Under the pieces are notes generated by a model. That model made no database searches. It was given only the letters and a program-made list of their open reading frames with translations, and was not told the DNA's origin. Source: Gilliamella sp. wkB171 (GTDB lineage: Bacteria > Pseudomonadota > Gammaproteobacteria > Enterobacterales > Orbaceae). From it: a DNA stretch of 64,000 nucleotides. Within the stretch, counting starts at the first letter, position 1. Every line of letters begins with the position of its first letter. A program made the position numbers and the translations under genes. Shown here one piece after another: positions 27,626 to 37,738 of this stretch. Location: assembly GCF_001693755.1 (NCBI RefSeq), contig NZ_LYST01000008.1:62001-126000 (forward strand). The letters are read 5' to 3'.

Positions 27626-28543
27626 TTAAACTTGGAAAGTGGCAAAATCAGTCGCGATCTCACTATTCGCAAATACTGTTTTCGCTTCATCCACTAATTT
27701 TTGATTATCTTTTGCGTTATAACGTGGACTAATATGCGTTATGATTAGGCGTTTAGCATTAGCTTGTTTTGCAATTGTGGCGGCATGAACAGTAGTTGAA
27801 TGCCCTCGCTCAAGGGCTTTCTCACTTAAGGCATCTTCCTGTGTTGCTTCATGCACAAGTAGATCAACATCGTTAGCCAATTCAACTGACGCATCACAAG
27901 GTATTGTATCGCCTAAAATAGCTAGTTTTTTACCTTTTTTAATATGCCCTTGATAATCACGCCCATTAATTACACGTCCATCTTCAAGTGTGACGGTTTT
28001 TCCTTCTTTCAAGGCTGAGTAAAGCGAACCAATATGAATCCCATCTTGCTGTAATTTATCTATATCTAACGTTGCAGGTAGATCTTTTTGGATTATTCGA
28101 TAACCAAAACACGGTACACGATGTTGTAATAATTTAGCTTCAACACAAAACTGATTATCGTCAAAAACAGTGCCATCCGCTTCTAATTCGATAATATTAA
28201 GTGGATAAGTTAACCAAGATTGACTGACTTCAATCACTGTCTCAATAAATCGTTTAATCCCTTTTGGGGCAATTAAAGTTAAAGGTGATTGATTTTGCAT
28301 CAAAGAACGACTGGTTAACACACCCGGTAAGCCAAACAGATGATCACCATGCAGGTGGGTTAAAAAAATCACCTCCAATTTAGCCAAGCTAAATTTAGCT
28401 TTTTGCATCTGCATTTGTGTGGCTTCACCACAATCAAAAAGCCAAAGTCGCCCTCGTTCTTGCCTAACATCTAGCATAATACTACTAACATTACGTTCAG
28501 CCGTTGGTGAGCCGGCACTGGTGCCTAAAAAGGTTATATTCAT
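27626..28543 (-). CDS. rnz: Ribonuclease Z / ElaC-type RNase BN
   Basis: Metallo-beta-lactamase-fold nuclease that trims tRNA 3' ends (305 aa, same as E. coli ElaC). The metal site is complete: H63, H65, D67, H68 in LTHLHGDHLFGLPG, further ligands in HRVPCFGY, LGDT and the late LIITHISPRY. The Pro-rich T-loop and the exosite arm region (PATLDIDKLQQDGIHIGSL) are in place. In organisms with encoded CCA, as for both tRNAs here, it acts as RNase BN. It is monocistronic, with AT-rich spacer upstream. Confidence 0.94.
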   Translation of the reverse strand: MNITFLGTSAGSPTAERNVSSIMLDVRQERGRLWLFDCGEATQMQMQKAKFSLAKLEVIFLTHLHGDHLFGLPGVLTSRSLMQNQSPLTLIAPKGIKRFIETVIEVSQSWLTYPLNIIELEADGTVFDDNQFCVEAKLLQHRVPCFGYRIIQKDLPATLDIDKLQQDGIHIGSLYSALKEGKTVTLEDGRVINGRDYQGHIKKGKKLAILGDTIPCDASVELANDVDLLVHEATQEDALSEKALERGHSTTVHAATIAKQANAKRLIITHISPRYNAKDNQKLVDEAKTVFANSEIATDFATFQV

Positions 28544-28631
28544 AAAATCTATCTATTATTTTTGTTTTTGCACTCAATATAAGAATAGCTCAACTGTTGG
28601 CTATTGAACTATTTATTATAGTAACCTTGGT

Positions 28632-29102
28632 TTATTTATTTTTTAAATTCAAATCAGAAAGTTCATGACCAAGTTGATCAGCTTGGCGATAATTAAGTTT
28701 GCTTACACAAGTTAAACGCCGCATTTCAAGTGCATTAGTTATTGCACCACCGCCTAAAGATTTGAAATATTGGCAATGTACGTCACGATAATGAGCAAAC
28801 GCTTCGTTAGATAGAGTCAATTTGCGTTTAGCTAAAAGGATAAACTGCTCATCGTCATCCCATTTTGAAAGTAAATTAAAAGCGTTTTGTTCAGCTTGCT
28901 GTAAGGCAAGTTGGCTTTGTTTAGCCTGTTTTTGTAAACACACTAATCTATCTGATTGTGAAAAAGCCTCACACTCGTCAAGCTGGGCTATCATTTTATC
29001 GGCCAAGTCAGTAGTTGTAGAGGCAAAGATACCAAAGGATGATAAATTCAATGTTAACAATACAATTAACGTAACTATTCTCATTTTTTGATTATTTATC
29101 AT
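28632..29102 (-). CDS. LprI/DUF1311-type exported protein
   Basis: Small periplasmic protein of 156 aa. The ATG at 29102 follows AGGT; a GTG sits directly before it. Signal peptide about residues 1-27 (LIVLLTLNLSSFGIFA). The mature part shows the DUF1311 (LprI N-terminal) layout: a Cys-containing first helix (LDECEAFSQSDRLVCL), a long polar helix, then FAHYRDVHCQYF, a Gly-rich turn (SLGGGA), and RLTCVSKLNYRQADQL. Four Cys probably form two disulfides. The family includes lysozyme-inhibitor LprI of mycobacteria, but most members have no known function, so that role should not be assumed. Confidence 0.75.
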   Translation of the reverse strand: MINNQKMRIVTLIVLLTLNLSSFGIFASTTTDLADKMIAQLDECEAFSQSDRLVCLQKQAKQSQLALQQAEQNAFNLLSKWDDDEQFILLAKRKLTLSNEAFAHYRDVHCQYFKSLGGGAITNALEMRRLTCVSKLNYRQADQLGHELSDLNLKNK

Positions 29103-29199
29103 CACATACCTAACATATTGTTAATATCTGATAATGAAGGTATAACATCAATTGATTTATGCAATCTTATTGATGAATAACGATGTAGATGATGAGATA

Positions 29200-29427
29200 C
29201 TAAATATTTTTTCGCTCAATAGTCTGTTCACCCCAAAATAGCTTGTCTGCTTTAGTTTTAGAAAAAGCAAGTTTTAAAACCTCATCACTCCCTTCTGACC
29301 AAATTTGTTCAGCTAACTTTTCATCGTGATTGGCTAATTCAAAAATAGCTTCTGCAATTTCAATTGAAGTTTCTCGAACACTAGCCCACGCACGAATTTC
29401 ATGTATATCTTTTTTAATTAAATTCAT
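29200..29427 (-). CDS. yccJ: YccJ family protein
   Basis: A 75-aa conserved protein nearly collinear with E. coli YccJ (also 75 aa): [39 protein letters not shown], then [26 protein letters not shown] lies at good spacing before the ATG. Function is unknown; in E. coli it sits beside wrbA and is linked to stationary phase. Here wrbA is not adjacent; yaaA follows on the other strand 75 bases away. Confidence 0.9.
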   Translation of the reverse strand: MNLIKKDIHEIRAWASVRETSIEIAEAIFELANHDEKLAEQIWSEGSDEVLKLAFSKTKADKLFWGEQTIERKNI

Positions 29428-29502
29428 CTTATTGCTCCTTCTTTGATAAGATTATGTGTAAAATAAACCTAAATCAGACAAAATTCAATAGGTGATGAAT
29501 AT

Positions 29503-30273
29503 ATGCTTACAGTTATATCCCCTGCAAAAACACTTGATTATCAAAGTCCACTTATTACCAAACAAAATACTTTACCGCAATTTTTACATCAATCAGAAAA
29601 GCTCATTGAGGATTGTAAAAAATTGAACGTTGAAGATTTGTCTAAATTGATGGCTATAAGTTCTAACTTAGCTGAAGTTAATTATGAACGTTTTCAAAAT
29701 TGGCATAGTGATTTTAATCTTGAAAATGCAAGGCAAGCTATTTTGGCATTCAAAGGCGATGTTTACGAAGGGCTTCATGTTCAGGATTTTAATGATAAAG
29801 ACTTACAATTTGCTCAGTCTCATCTAAGAATTTTGTCGGGACTGTACGGCATCTTAAGGCCGCTTGATTTAATTCAACCTTACCGCCTCGAAATGGGAGT
29901 TCGCTTAAAAAATGGTGAAAATACCAATCTTTATCAATTTTGGGGTGAACAATTAACTGATAGCCTAAATAAAGAATTAGCTAAAACACCAAAACCAACG
30001 TTACTCAACTTAGCATCAAATGAATATTTTAAAGCTATCAAACCAAAACAATTAAAGGCGACAATTATTCAACCCGTTTTTCTAGATAAAAGCAAAGATG
30101 AATATAAAGTGATCAGCTTTTATGCTAAAAAAGCACGTGGATTAATGAGTCGCTTTATTATAAAAAATAGCATTGATAACAGCGAGGATATTAAAAATTT
30201 TAATTTGGAAGGCTATCAGTTTGATGCCAAACGTTCAACTGAATTAGAATGGTACTTCACGCGAAAGCATTAA
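29503..30273 (+). CDS. yaaA: Peroxide stress protein YaaA
   Basis: A 256-aa member of the YaaA (DUF328/UPF0246) family, shown in E. coli to limit free iron and DNA damage during peroxide stress and to bind DNA. Diagnostic stretches are the N-terminal VISPAKTLDYQSPL, QAILAFKGDVYEGL, LRILSGLYGILRPLDLIQPY and the C-terminal YAKKARGLMSRFII. Length equals the family norm (about 258). An AGGTG sequence precedes the ATG. The AEC transporter gene starts 19 bases downstream and may share its transcript. I saw no clear OxyR site. Confidence 0.93.
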   Translation: MLTVISPAKTLDYQSPLITKQNTLPQFLHQSEKLIEDCKKLNVEDLSKLMAISSNLAEVNYERFQNWHSDFNLENARQAILAFKGDVYEGLHVQDFNDKDLQFAQSHLRILSGLYGILRPLDLIQPYRLEMGVRLKNGENTNLYQFWGEQLTDSLNKELAKTPKPTLLNLASNEYFKAIKPKQLKATIIQPVFLDKSKDEYKVISFYAKKARGLMSRFIIKNSIDNSEDIKNFNLEGYQFDAKRSTELEWYFTRKH

Positions 30274-30292
30274 CTTAATGTAGAATTATCAA

Positions 30293-31246
30293 ATGGAATT
30301 CCTTTTTACCTTATGGTTACAATTTTTAGCAACATTGCCTTTATTTGTTTTAATTTTATTGGGTTACTTGGCCATTAAAATAGGTAAATGGCAAAAAACA
30401 GTGACTGATAGCTTAACCAAATTTACATTTTATATAGCGTTTCCAATTATGCTATTTCAGATTATGAGTCATTTTTCTGAGCACTCGCATATTGATATTA
30501 AGCTATTATTAGTCTTTTTTGGTGGTACATTTATAGTGTTTGCTATTGGTTGCGTTATTGCATCTAAATTATTTAAATTAAATGGCAGTGAAAGTACGAT
30601 GTTTGCAATGGGCGGCATTTACACAAATACAGTTTTTGTCGGCATTCCCATTATTAAAATGTTGTTAGGCGATAGTGCTATCCCAATTGTTGCCATCATT
30701 GTTATATTTAATGCATTAATTTTATGGACATTGGCTAGTGTATCTATTGAATTTGTCCAAATAGGTAAACTATCGTGTAAGAGCATATTGCAAGCGTTTA
30801 AAAAAGTATCAAAAAACCCTATCATTATTGGCATTTTTTTTGGTCTTATTGTAAATTACTCTGGAATTCCTTTGCCAAAATTTATTAACCAATCAAGCCA
30901 AATGGTTAGCGATATGACTGCACCACTTTCGCTAATTGTATTAGGAATGGGGCTTGCCGAATATAAGCTCCGCGATAATCTTTTGGTTACAACAGCAATT
31001 TGTGCATTAAAATTAGTGGTGTTACCCACTATTACCTATATTTTAGGTAAACTCATTGGGCTGCCAACTTTAGAATTACAAGTCGTTGTGCTATTAAGTT
31101 CTGTGTCGCTTGCCATCAATTGTTATATGATGGCAAGGCAATTTGCTGTATTACAAGGTCCAATAGCTTCAAGTTTATTGATATCAACGGCATTATCATC
31201 CGTGACAACACCGCTAATTCTATCAATAATGTTACAGCTTACTTAG
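30293..31246 (+). CDS. AEC-family transporter
   Basis: Membrane transporter of 317 aa, Mem_trans/AEC family, only about 20 bases after yaaA. It has the paired N-termini of ten-helix carriers: LPLFVLILLGYLAIKIG, FTFYIAFPIMLFQIM, then GGIYTNTVFVGIPIIKMLLG and the second-half IVLGMGLAEYKL and LSSVSLAINCYMMARQF. It differs from the AEC protein at 13508, with different cores and no close paralogy. Substrate probably a small organic anion or amino acid; not determinable here. Confidence 0.86.
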   Translation: MEFLFTLWLQFLATLPLFVLILLGYLAIKIGKWQKTVTDSLTKFTFYIAFPIMLFQIMSHFSEHSHIDIKLLLVFFGGTFIVFAIGCVIASKLFKLNGSESTMFAMGGIYTNTVFVGIPIIKMLLGDSAIPIVAIIVIFNALILWTLASVSIEFVQIGKLSCKSILQAFKKVSKNPIIIGIFFGLIVNYSGIPLPKFINQSSQMVSDMTAPLSLIVLGMGLAEYKLRDNLLVTTAICALKLVVLPTITYILGKLIGLPTLELQVVVLLSSVSLAINCYMMARQFAVLQGPIASSLLISTALSSVTTPLILSIMLQLT

Positions 31247-31251
31247 AAAAA

Positions 31252-32109
31252 TTAATTTGCCTCTAGTTTTTTGAATTTATGATGCAAGATCAAGGCAAAA
31301 ACAATAACAGCACTACCAAGCAAAAATCGGCCCCAATCAATCGATTGATGCCAAATAACAACATTTACTAAAATACCTGTTGGTATAACAACATTATTCA
31401 TAATGGCTAGGGTGCCAGAATCGACTTTTGTCGCACCATAATTCCATAAAAAATAACATAATCCCGATGCCACAACCCCAAGCCAAATAATTATCTCCCA
31501 TTGTAATTGGGTAGTGGGTAGTTTTTCGGGATTGCCAAATAAAAACCAGCCAATACTCGCAACTATAATCGCGCCTAAATAGACCCATGCAAAAGCGTGA
31601 TGTTGAGGCAGTGGATAGAGTTCCATGATTCGTTTATAACCAACCTGCCCTAATGCAAACACGATATTCGCGCCTTGAATCAATAAAAATCCAATAATAA
31701 ATTGACTACTAATGTGATCATAACGAATTATTGCTGCACCAATAACAGCAATAACAGCCGTTAATAAATACGACAGTCTTAACCGATGGCGCTGCAATAA
31801 ATCATAAATAATTGTGACATAAATAGGGGTAGTAATAGTAAAGAGTAATACTTCTGGGACTGAAATATATTGGAAAGAATTATAATAAAAAAAATACATA
31901 ACTCCTAATTGACATGCGCCAACCCCCATTAACGATACCATCTGTTTCGGCAAAATATTTTTGATACGAAAAAAAGGGATAAAAGTAACAAATGCTAAAA
32001 GTACACGCATTACCACAGCAAACCAAGTGTCCACTTGTCCACTTAAATAAATACCAATAAAACTGAAAGAAAATGACCAGACAATCGTCACAATAATAAG
32101 ATATAGCAT
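31252..32109 (-). CDS. EamA-family transporter (carboxylate/amino acid/amine type)
   Basis: Ten-helix DMT superfamily protein. I placed the start at ATG 32109 (285 aa, MLYLIIVTIVWSFSFSFIGI) because the preceding TTG-started segment is polar and unlike the family. Typical parts: WFAVVMRVLLAFVTFIPFF, a LLFTITTPIYVTIIYDLL core, AVIGAAIIRYDH, and the second EamA repeat LGVVASGLCYFLWNYGATKV. Convergent with the AEC gene, five bases from its stop. No strong ribosome site is visible before either candidate start, so the start is uncertain. Confidence 0.82.
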   Translation of the reverse strand: MLYLIIVTIVWSFSFSFIGIYLSGQVDTWFAVVMRVLLAFVTFIPFFRIKNILPKQMVSLMGVGACQLGVMYFFYYNSFQYISVPEVLLFTITTPIYVTIIYDLLQRHRLRLSYLLTAVIAVIGAAIIRYDHISSQFIIGFLLIQGANIVFALGQVGYKRIMELYPLPQHHAFAWVYLGAIIVASIGWFLFGNPEKLPTTQLQWEIIIWLGVVASGLCYFLWNYGATKVDSGTLAIMNNVVIPTGILVNVVIWHQSIDWGRFLLGSAVIVFALILHHKFKKLEAN

Positions 32110-32357
32110 AATTAATCTAAAGTTATAATGATGAGGCAGGCATGGTATCAATCCGCGCTTTGAATGTAAACAAAATTTAAACCCTAACGTTTACCATTAT
32201 TAATCACATGAACAACCAATAATAGGTAGATATAAAACACTAAACAATAATCCTCAATAACGATTAATTATGGCATAATGTGCACCAAATTATATTTTGG
32301 CTATTTTACAACATGACTTTGAGCAAAATAGCCTTAACAATTCGAGAGTATAAATCA

Positions 32358-33950
32358 GTGTTAAGTACAAATAACATCACAATGCAATTTGGCAGTAAAC
32401 CTTTATTTGAAAATATTTCTGTTAAATTTGGTAATGGTAATCGCTATGGTCTTATTGGTGCCAATGGCAGTGGTAAATCGACTTTTATGAAGATTATTGG
32501 TGGTGATTTAGTCCCAACATCAGGCAATGTTGCTTTAGATCCACATGAAAGACTAGGTAAATTGCGTCAAGATCAGTTCGCGTTTGAAACATTCACGGTT
32601 CTTGATACTGTCATTATGGGACATACTGAACTGTGGCAAATTAAACAAGAGCGTGATCGCATCTACGCTTTACCCGAAATGAGTGAAGAAGATGGTTTTA
32701 AAGTTGCCGATTTAGAAACGCAGTATGCCGAAATGGATGGTTACAGTGCTGAAGCTCGCGCAGGTGAATTATTATTGGGTGTTGGTATTCCTATTGAACA
32801 ACATTATGGATTAATGAGTGAGATAGCGCCAGGTTGGAAGTTAAGAGTCCTTTTAGCGCAAGCACTGTTTTCTAATCCGGATATTTTGTTACTAGATGAA
32901 CCGACCAATAACCTTGATATTGACACTATCCGTTGGTTAGAAGATACCCTTAATGAACGTGAAAGTACCATGATTATTATTTCGCATGATCGTCATTTTC
33001 TCAATATGGTTTGTACCCATATGGCCGATATGGATTATGGTGAATTGCGCATCTATCCGGGTAATTACGATGATTATATGACGGCATCAACACAAGCCCG
33101 AGAGCGTTTATTAGCCGATAATGCCAAAAAGAAAGCACAAATTAATGAATTACAATCGTTTGTTAGTCGCTTTAGTGCTAACGCATCAAAATCAAAACAA
33201 GCGACATCACGCGCAAAGCAAATTGAAAAAATTAAATTAGAAGAAGTTAAAGCTTCTAGTCGGCAAAATCCATTTATCCGTTTTGAGCAAGATAAAAAAT
33301 TATTCCGTAATGCGCTTGTTGTTGAAAATCTCACCAAAGGATTTGATAACGGACCACTATTTAAAAATCTTAATTTAATGGTTGAGGTCGGTGAGAAAGT
33401 GGCTATTTTGGGGACTAATGGTATTGGTAAATCAACCTTACTTAAAACGTTAATGGGCGAACTGACACCCGAATCAGGTGATATTAAGTGGTCAGAAAAT
33501 GCCAATATTGGTTATTATGCTCAAGATCATGAATACGAATTTGATGAAGATCTAACTGTATTTGACTGGATGAGTCAATGGAAACAACCAACCGATGATG
33601 AACAAGCTGTTCGAAGTATTTTAGGGCGTTTACTATTTTCACAAGATGATATAAAGAAGCAAGTTAAAGTATTATCTGGTGGTGAAAAAGGCCGAATGCT
33701 GTTTGGTAAATTAATGATGCAACGCCCAAATATCATTGTCATGGATGAACCAACCAATCATCTTGATATGGAATCGATTGAATCGTTAAATATGGCATTA
33801 GAGCTTTATCAAGGAACGCTATTTTTTGTGTCGCATGACCGTGAATTTGTTAGTTCTTTAGCAACTCGTATTGTTGAAATCACACCAGAAAAAGTGATTG
33901 ATTATACCGGTAATTATGAAGATTACTTGCGTAGCCAAGGAATTGAGTAA
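32358..33950 (+). CDS. ybiT: ABC-F family ATPase YbiT
   Basis: Soluble double-ABC ATPase acting on ribosomes (ABC-F), not a transporter. GTG 32358, with GAGAG about 9 bases upstream, gives 530 aa, exactly the length of E. coli YbiT and the same first residues ([20 protein letters not shown]). An upstream TTG-started extension is rejected. Both Walker A motifs ([18 protein letters not shown]), signature motifs ([10 protein letters not shown] and LSGGEKGRM) and Walker B motifs ([21 protein letters not shown]) are intact. The P-site tRNA-interaction linker between domains is rich in K/R/Q. A bidirectional terminator follows. Confidence 0.95.
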   Translation: MLSTNNITMQFGSKPLFENISVKFGNGNRYGLIGANGSGKSTFMKIIGGDLVPTSGNVALDPHERLGKLRQDQFAFETFTVLDTVIMGHTELWQIKQERDRIYALPEMSEEDGFKVADLETQYAEMDGYSAEARAGELLLGVGIPIEQHYGLMSEIAPGWKLRVLLAQALFSNPDILLLDEPTNNLDIDTIRWLEDTLNERESTMIIISHDRHFLNMVCTHMADMDYGELRIYPGNYDDYMTASTQARERLLADNAKKKAQINELQSFVSRFSANASKSKQATSRAKQIEKIKLEEVKASSRQNPFIRFEQDKKLFRNALVVENLTKGFDNGPLFKNLNLMVEVGEKVAILGTNGIGKSTLLKTLMGELTPESGDIKWSENANIGYYAQDHEYEFDEDLTVFDWMSQWKQPTDDEQAVRSILGRLLFSQDDIKKQVKVLSGGEKGRMLFGKLMMQRPNIIVMDEPTNHLDMESIESLNMALELYQGTLFFVSHDREFVSSLATRIVEITPEKVIDYTGNYEDYLRSQGIE

Positions 33951-33970
33951 CGTTAAAATAACCATCCATA

Positions 33971-33996
33971 AAAATAGCCACAATAGTGGCTATTTT
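33971..33996. terminator. Bidirectional terminator between ybiT and yggL
   Basis: AAAATAGCCAC (33971-33981) pairs perfectly with GTGGCTATTTT (33986-33996) over AATA. The A-run on one side and T-run on the other make it work in both directions between convergent genes. Confidence 0.85.
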
Positions 33997-34017
33997 ATAA
34001 TTTATCGAATGAAGTAA

Positions 34018-34359
34018 TTAAAAATCTAGTTCATCCCACCAAATATCAATCAATTCACTAGTTTTGATATTTTTTAAACCATGGTTTTCAAGCCATTTAG
34101 TGACAACGTCACGATTTTCTTCGGTACAATTACCCAATTTTTGCGTACAAATGATACCTTGCCAACTTAAATATCCACTCCCTTCGTAGGCTAAACCATT
34201 TGCTTGTATCGCTTCAATGATAAATTGATCGACAACATTATCGATGGTTTCTTCACTCGTCCCTTCATCAAAAGACCAACTAACGGTAAAACCTAACTCT
34301 TTAAACTCTTCAATATGTAATTTTTTTCTTAAACGACGACTGCGATTAACTTTAGCCAT
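34018..34359 (-). CDS. yggL: YggL family protein (50S-associated)
   Basis: A 113-aa protein of the YggL/DUF469 family (E. coli about 108 aa). Visible family features are the basic N-terminus RSRRLRKKLHIEEFKELGF, the VSWSFDEGTSEETID strand-turn, and AIQANGLAYEGSGYLSW. YggL has been associated with the 50S subunit in E. coli; its role is not settled. AAGGATA precedes the ATG. It lies 26 bases downstream of rhlE, so the two are likely one transcript linking RNA and ribosome functions. Confidence 0.9.
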   Translation of the reverse strand: MAKVNRSRRLRKKLHIEEFKELGFTVSWSFDEGTSEETIDNVVDQFIIEAIQANGLAYEGSGYLSWQGIICTQKLGNCTEENRDVVTKWLENHGLKNIKTSELIDIWWDELDF

Positions 34360-34385
34360 AATAATATCCTTCTACTTTAGAAAAT

Positions 34386-35690
34386 TTAGTGAGTTTTAGA
34401 ATATGTATGATGGCTAGATTGCGTCATACTATTCTGATTATTTTTTGAAGTTCGCGTGTGATTAACGCGTCTTCTTTTTGCCGGCGCCTGTTTTGCTGTC
34501 ACTTTTTTTACGGGTTCGGCTTTAATTCGAGGATCGACTTCGAATCCTTGAGTAAAAATTTCTGGAATTGTTTTTTTAATCAATTTCTCAATTGATTTTA
34601 ATTGAGCAAGCTCATCAATACAAACTAATGATATCGCCTGCCCCTGATTTTGGGCACGTCCCGTTCTACCAATACGATGCACATAATCTTCTGCCACTTG
34701 TGGTAATTCATAATTGACTACATAAGGCAATAATTCAATATCTAAACCTCTGGCCGCGATATCGGTAGCAACGAGTGCTCGTATTTGTCCCGACTTAAAG
34801 TCCGCTAAGGCTTTGGTTCTTGCTCCTTGACTTTTGTTACCATGAATTGCTGAAGCTTTAATGCCATCTTTAGTTAGCTGTTCGGCAAGATGATTAGCGC
34901 CATATTTTGTTCGCGTAAAAATTAATACCTGTTGCCATTGGTTTTTACCAATCAAATAAGAAAGGAGTTCACGTTTACGGCGTTTATCAACTCGATGAAT
35001 ATATTGAGTAATTTGCTCAGATGCACTATTTGTTTTGGCTACAGCGATCGATTCGGGTGAATTTAAAATTGTATTAGCTAATGATTTAATTTCATCCGAA
35101 AATGTCGCTGAAAAAAGTAAGTTTTGGCGCTTTTTAGGTAACTTTGCGATCACTCGACGGATATCATGAATAAAGCCCATATCAAGCATACGGTCAGCTT
35201 CGTCAAGGACTAATATTTTAACGGTTGCAAGGTCAACTGCATTTTGCTGAACTAAATCTAATAACCGACCAGGTGTTGCAATTAAGATATCCACCCCACC
35301 TCGAAGTTTCATCATTTGTGGATTGATACTTACCCCACCAAACACCACTAATGACCGAACAGCTAAATAGCGACTATAGTCACGAATATTTTCCCCAATT
35401 TGCGCAGCAAGTTCACGAGTTGGTGCTAAAATCAATGCATATAAAGGACGTTTGCCCCTTTTAGGTTCAGAGCGATTATTTGTTTTTGCTTGCTGTTCGA
35501 CTAATTTTTGCAAAATCGGTAAGCCAAAACCTGCCGTCTTACCCGTACCAGTTTGAGCACTGGCCATTAAATCTTTACCTGACAATATTACCGGAATAGC
35601 TTGTTGTTGGATGGGCGTCGGATCGGTATAGTTCTGTTCTTCGATAGCTTTTAAAATCTTGGCATCTAAGCCAAGAGAGTCAAATGACAT
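34386..35690 (-). CDS. rhlE: ATP-dependent RNA helicase RhlE
   Basis: DEAD-box RNA helicase of 434 aa, involved in rRNA maturation and RNA decay. Conserved motifs in order: Q motif ([13 protein letters not shown]), Walker [33 protein letters not shown] box [16 protein letters not shown] ([11 protein letters not shown]), the second-domain [15 protein letters not shown] and [11 protein letters not shown] basic C-terminal tail ([16 protein letters not shown]) is typical of RhlE and binds RNA. Length is near E. coli RhlE (454). It is followed closely by yggL. The AGGA ribosome site is well spaced. Confidence 0.95.
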   Translation of the reverse strand: MSFDSLGLDAKILKAIEEQNYTDPTPIQQQAIPVILSGKDLMASAQTGTGKTAGFGLPILQKLVEQQAKTNNRSEPKRGKRPLYALILAPTRELAAQIGENIRDYSRYLAVRSLVVFGGVSINPQMMKLRGGVDILIATPGRLLDLVQQNAVDLATVKILVLDEADRMLDMGFIHDIRRVIAKLPKKRQNLLFSATFSDEIKSLANTILNSPESIAVAKTNSASEQITQYIHRVDKRRKRELLSYLIGKNQWQQVLIFTRTKYGANHLAEQLTKDGIKASAIHGNKSQGARTKALADFKSGQIRALVATDIAARGLDIELLPYVVNYELPQVAEDYVHRIGRTGRAQNQGQAISLVCIDELAQLKSIEKLIKKTIPEIFTQGFEVDPRIKAEPVKKVTAKQAPAKRRRVNHTRTSKNNQNSMTQSSHHTYSKTH

Positions 35691-35904
35691 GAAAGGATTC
35701 CTAAATAAACGTTAAAAAATGAATTATTCACCTGCATTATAAAGCAATTCAATATTAAATGTTTGATTATTTAACAAGGCATTAAGCAAAACCTAACACC
35801 CTTTAGTTATCACAGCTTATATAGTGAACAATTCTGTTTTTTCTCAATTGAAATTAGATAGATAAATAAAAACGAGTTAGAACTAACCCTTTTTTATTCA
35901 ATAA

Positions 35905-36707
35905 AATATTCTTATAGCGGTCATTTTGGTATGGTGTTTTCATTTCGATATTCAAGGCGTGGCTTTTGCTACGTTACGTGCGCAAGTGATTTGTATGTTA
36001 TTAGGGGTCTGGTTTATTGGTCGCTATTTACCCCAATCACAACAAAAGACTGATTTGAAATCAATTTTATCATGGCAATCATTAAAAGGGGTAATTTTGG
36101 TTAATACCAATTTAATGATTCGAACTATTTGCCTGTTGGTGGTTACCAATCATTTTATTTCAATTGGTTCAAGTTTTAGTACTAACGTGTTAGCAGCCAA
36201 TGCGGTATTGTTTCAAATTCATTATTTAATGGCATACTTATTTGATGGATTTGCCAATACATCAAGTGTGTTTAGCGGTAAGGCTAAAGGTACAAAAATC
36301 TGGCGTTATACCAACAAACGTTGCGTTGGTCATTGCTAGCCTGTGTGATTTATCCAGCATTCTTAATTGCCATTTGGTTTGCTTTTGATACCACTATTAT
36401 CAAGTTACTCACCAATCAAAACGATATCATTAATCTTTGTCTACAATATCATTATTGGTTAGTTATCTTTCCGATTGTTGTTGCGGGCGGGTTGATCTAT
36501 TACGCTGTGTTTTCAGGTATTAGTTATACGTCTTCTATTCGTGATTCCATGATTCTTGCCCTTTTACTTTGGTTGATTGCTCAATCTATTTTTGTGCCAA
36601 TTTGGGGAAATAATGGTTTGTGGTTTTCCTATATTTTGTTCAGTTTAGGGCGCACTTTATTTTTGGTGATTTGGATTAATCGATCGAAACAATATCTTTT
36701 ACAGTAA
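35905..36707 (+). pseudogene. MATE-family efflux transporter (DinF-like), 5'-truncated and frameshifted
   Basis: Only the C-terminal half of a MATE transporter remains. The first part, from about 35905, reads LIAVILVWCFHFDIQGVAFA, then VLAANAVLFQIHYLMAYLFD and SGKAKGTK. The frame shifts in the A5 run at 36294-36298: one extra A would join it to NLALYQQTLRWSLLACV and the remaining helices (FPIVVAGGLIYYAVFSGISY, RTLFLVIWIN). The joined order matches DinF C-terminal helices. The N-terminal half is absent: codons upstream run into a stop at 35902 and then the rhlE promoter region. The gene is therefore dead by both truncation and frameshift. Confidence 0.82.
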
Positions 36708-36854
36708 TTTAATCAAACAAGCAGCAAATGGATTCTATTGGCTGCCTACAGGAAAATACCGTTACTTACTTCACCTTCAGCAATCGAATTCCCATTTCAA
36801 TCCATCTCTTATATAATTACCCGCATTTTTGAGACAAAACAGGCATTAAATTAA

Positions 36855-37598
36855 ATGAATACAGGAAACAAAACCGTTATTGTAACAGGTGCTTCAAGTG
36901 GAATTGGTTTTGCAATTGCTAAAGCCTATCTTGAGCGAGGTTTCAATGTCGTTGCGAATGGTCGAGATAAAGCTCGTTTAGAGCAGGCGGCTATAAACTT
37001 AGGTGAGCCCGACAATCTATTACTTGTTGCTGGGGATATTGCTAAACCGCAAACAGCAGAGATACTTTTTTCACACGCTATTGCAAGGTTTGGTAAAGTC
37101 GATATTTTAGTCAATAATGCAGGCATATTTATTTCTAAACCCGCTATTGATTATACGCAAGATGATTTAAACACCATTATCGATACAAACCTTAAAGGTT
37201 TTTTCTACCCTGCACAAACTGCCGCTAAACATATGATGGCAAATCAATCTGGGCATATCATTAATATCACTGCTGCCATTGCTATGCAACCCAATTTGAC
37301 TGTTCCGGCTTTATTACCAATTATGATCAAAGGTGGCATTAATAGTGCTATAAAAGGCTTAGCGCTAGAATTAGCATCAAGTCAGGTTATGGTTAACGGC
37401 ATTGCGCCAGGCATTATCGAAACCCCAATGCACCCAACTGACCCTCAAGTTCAAACGGTTTTAAAATCCATGGCGCCAGTCAATCGGATTGGACATGTAC
37501 AAGACATTATTAACGCAGTGATGTACTTGACCGATTCCAATTTTGTGACTGGCACAGTTATGGTTGTTGATGGCGGCTCAACTGCTGGTAAGTGGTGA
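36855..37598 (+). CDS. Short-chain dehydrogenase/reductase-fold protein lacking the catalytic Tyr
   Basis: A 247-aa SDR-family protein. The cofactor site is normal: TGASSGIGFAIAKAYLERG, then VANGRDK (an Arg favouring NADP), DILVNNAGIF and IDTNLKGFF. The active-site region is odd. Where YxxxK is expected it reads LLPIMIKGGI, so Lys is kept but Tyr is replaced by Pro. The usual Ser block (NISS) reads NITAAIA. The end (VNGIAPGIIETPM, VTGTVMVVDGGST) is standard. It may be a non-reductase or use another base; classical dehydrogenase activity should not be assumed. Monocistronic, with a weak ribosome site. Confidence 0.82.
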   Translation: MNTGNKTVIVTGASSGIGFAIAKAYLERGFNVVANGRDKARLEQAAINLGEPDNLLLVAGDIAKPQTAEILFSHAIARFGKVDILVNNAGIFISKPAIDYTQDDLNTIIDTNLKGFFYPAQTAAKHMMANQSGHIINITAAIAMQPNLTVPALLPIMIKGGINSAIKGLALELASSQVMVNGIAPGIIETPMHPTDPQVQTVLKSMAPVNRIGHVQDIINAVMYLTDSNFVTGTVMVVDGGSTAGKW

Positions 37599-37738
37599 TA
37601 TTATTAGCATTATAAATATAAAAAAATTATTTTTTTGATCGTAATTTATTTAAAAATTTGAAGTTTACATACAATAATAATTTAACTGAATTATTAAATA
37701 CTAATTATAATAAATAATTGGAAAAGGAATGATGATAT

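Noticed and set aside
32280-32357. Longer N-terminus for YbiT
   Set aside because: GTG 32358 gives the exact family length and start; the extra 26 residues are not conserved.
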